Both the position numbers and the translations under genes were made by a program. The notes under the pieces are model-generated. The model saw only the letters and a list, made by a program, of their open reading frames with translations, did no database searches and was not told the DNA's origin. Source: Ga0077554 sp046590885 (GTDB lineage: Bacteria; Pseudomonadota; Gammaproteobacteria; Ga0077554; Ga007554). From it: a stretch of DNA of 12,602 nt. This document shows, in pieces, positions 11,808-12,602 of this stretch; position 1 is the stretch's first letter, and every line of letters starts with the position of its first letter. The DNA lies in NCBI GenBank assembly GCA_046590885.1, contig JBKJTS010000285.1:1-12602 (forward strand). The letters run 5' to 3'.

Positions 11808-12602
11808 ATGGCAGTCCAACTTGAAAAATACCAGGACATCCTCGACGAGCTGGGTGATCATGCCAGTGAAGTCCTGCGTGCCTCATGGACCGAAGCGGCG
11901 CGTACATTCACCCCGCGGGGTCTGGAAGCCTATCTACAAGGCGCCGCAAGTCTAAAATCGTTGGGTCGGGGCACGGATCTGGTGGTGAGTTTCATTCAAA
12001 GCGCACCCGCGGTCGCACACGAAATCGGCGAAGACGCCGTGAGTGATCTTTTGAGCACCGCCATCAAGATGTATTCTAAGACCAGCGCTACGGTCATCTC
12101 CCTGATTTTTTCTTCCAGCCCGGTGGCGGCCGCACGCCTCGGTGATCTGGAATTATTTCGCGGCTACCTTCATCTGCTCGACACCTTGATGGCACAGGCT
12201 CCACGTGGGGTGCGCCCGATGCTGGATCAACTTGGGACACTGCTCGGCCAACTAACGCTGGGTGGATTGCGACGCTGGGCACTGTGGGGTGCACAGGCGC
12301 ACAAAACCGATTTCGACGCACAGCAACTTTATTTCAACCTGCAAAGCCCGGAATCACTGGGGGTGTTGCAAAAAGAACGTAAGGGCACGTTGTTTATTGA
12401 TGTGCAGCGGCGTATCGGTATGTATCTGCGCGCACTCTGGGCACGCGATTTTTACATGCGCCCCACCAGCGGCGACTTTGAATCACGCGAAGGCTACCGT
12501 CCCTACATCGAAGGCTTCATCATGCATTTACCCGATGCTTATGACGATCAGCCCGCATGCAGCGGACTGGAAGTGTATCGGGCCGCTGCCGCACATGCTG
12601 CG
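11808..12602 (+). CDS. cbbO: CbbO, Rubisco activase adaptor (5' part, runs off the window)
   Basis: From the ATG at 11808 the frame is open for 265 codons to the last base, with no stop. The protein starts MAVQLEKYQDILDELGDHA and continues as a mainly helical domain with repeated helix signatures (SWTEAARTFTPRGLEAYLQG about residues 26-45). This matches the N-terminal region of CbbO, which precedes a C-terminal von Willebrand A (MIDAS) domain that docks on Rubisco. That C-terminal domain lies beyond the window. The ribosome site is weak (AGCAGGA at 11799-11805). A second ATG at 11792 is out of frame and stops after ten codons. Its place directly after cbbQ is diagnostic of the Q/O activase pair. 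Confidence 0.9.
   Translation, partial: MAVQLEKYQDILDELGDHASEVLRASWTEAARTFTPRGLEAYLQGAASLKSLGRGTDLVVSFIQSAPAVAHEIGEDAVSDLLSTAIKMYSKTSATVISLIFSSSPVAAARLGDLELFRGYLHLLDTLMAQAPRGVRPMLDQLGTLLGQLTLGGLRRWALWGAQAHKTDFDAQQLYFNLQSPESLGVLQKERKGTLFIDVQRRIGMYLRALWARDFYMRPTSGDFESREGYRPYIEGFIMHLPDAYDDQPACSGLEVYRAAAAHAA

Noticed and set aside
11792..11824. Ten-codon frame (ATG at 11792, TGA at 11822-11824) overlapping the cbbO start, as a leader peptide
   Set aside because: It has no Shine-Dalgarno and no regulatory codon run; it is probably chance.

Overview
The window carries most of an alpha-carboxysome (cso) operon of a chemolithoautotrophic bacterium. It reads left to right and continues past the right edge. 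The Form IA Rubisco, the gene order and the appended mcdA-mcdB-cbbQ-cbbO cassette all resemble sulfur-, iron- or ammonia-oxidising Beta/Gammaproteobacteria such as Halothiobacillus, Thiobacillus, Acidithiobacillus or Nitrosomonas relatives. The genus cannot be fixed from the sequence alone.

Layout. (1) 2-556: the 3' end of an unrelated conserved gene, unlikely to be part of the system. (2) 581-1510, minus strand: cbbR, the LysR-type Rubisco regulator, divergent from (3) a 242-bp AT-rich control region holding a perfect 7-bp inverted repeat and weak promoter elements. (4) 1753-3626: cbbL and cbbS, the Rubisco cargo. (5) 3714-8100: csoS2 (scaffold), csoSCA (carbonic anhydrase), csoS4A and csoS4B (vertex pentamers), packed with gaps of 5, 0 and 2 nt. 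(6) 8158-9249: three near-identical BMC-H shell genes (csoS1 paralogs) separated by repeated hairpin-bearing spacers. (7) 9289-10009: a bacterioferritin-like protein and the pterin-dehydratase-fold Rubisco chaperone acRAF. (8) 10069-10934: mcdA and mcdB, the carboxysome positioning system. (9) 10968-12602: cbbQ and the 5' part of cbbO, the Rubisco activase pair. The cbbO reading frame stays open to the window end.

How it works together. CbbR senses metabolic state and activates the operon. CsoS2 binds Rubisco through its N-terminal repeats and the shell through its C-terminus. CsoS1 hexamers and CsoS4 pentamers form the shell. CsoSCA makes CO2 from bicarbonate inside. acRAF helps Rubisco fold, CbbQO removes inhibitory sugar phosphates from it, and McdAB spreads carboxysomes over the nucleoid.

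Most notable observations. csoS2 contains a correctly phased -1 slippery heptamer, C CCA AAA, in its last middle repeat. A -1 TGA follows three codons later, which would give a 460-residue short CsoS2 beside the 748-residue full-length form. A second heptamer, A AAA AAC, lies further down. Hairpins sit after the genes whose products are needed in bulk (cbbL, cbbS and the csoS1 copies), while the minor-component genes are tightly coupled. The three shell hexamers differ in the residue next to the FVGGG pore loop (Glu, His, Gln). The ferritin-like protein keeps all six di-iron ligands but has lost the haem-ligand methionine of bacterioferritin.
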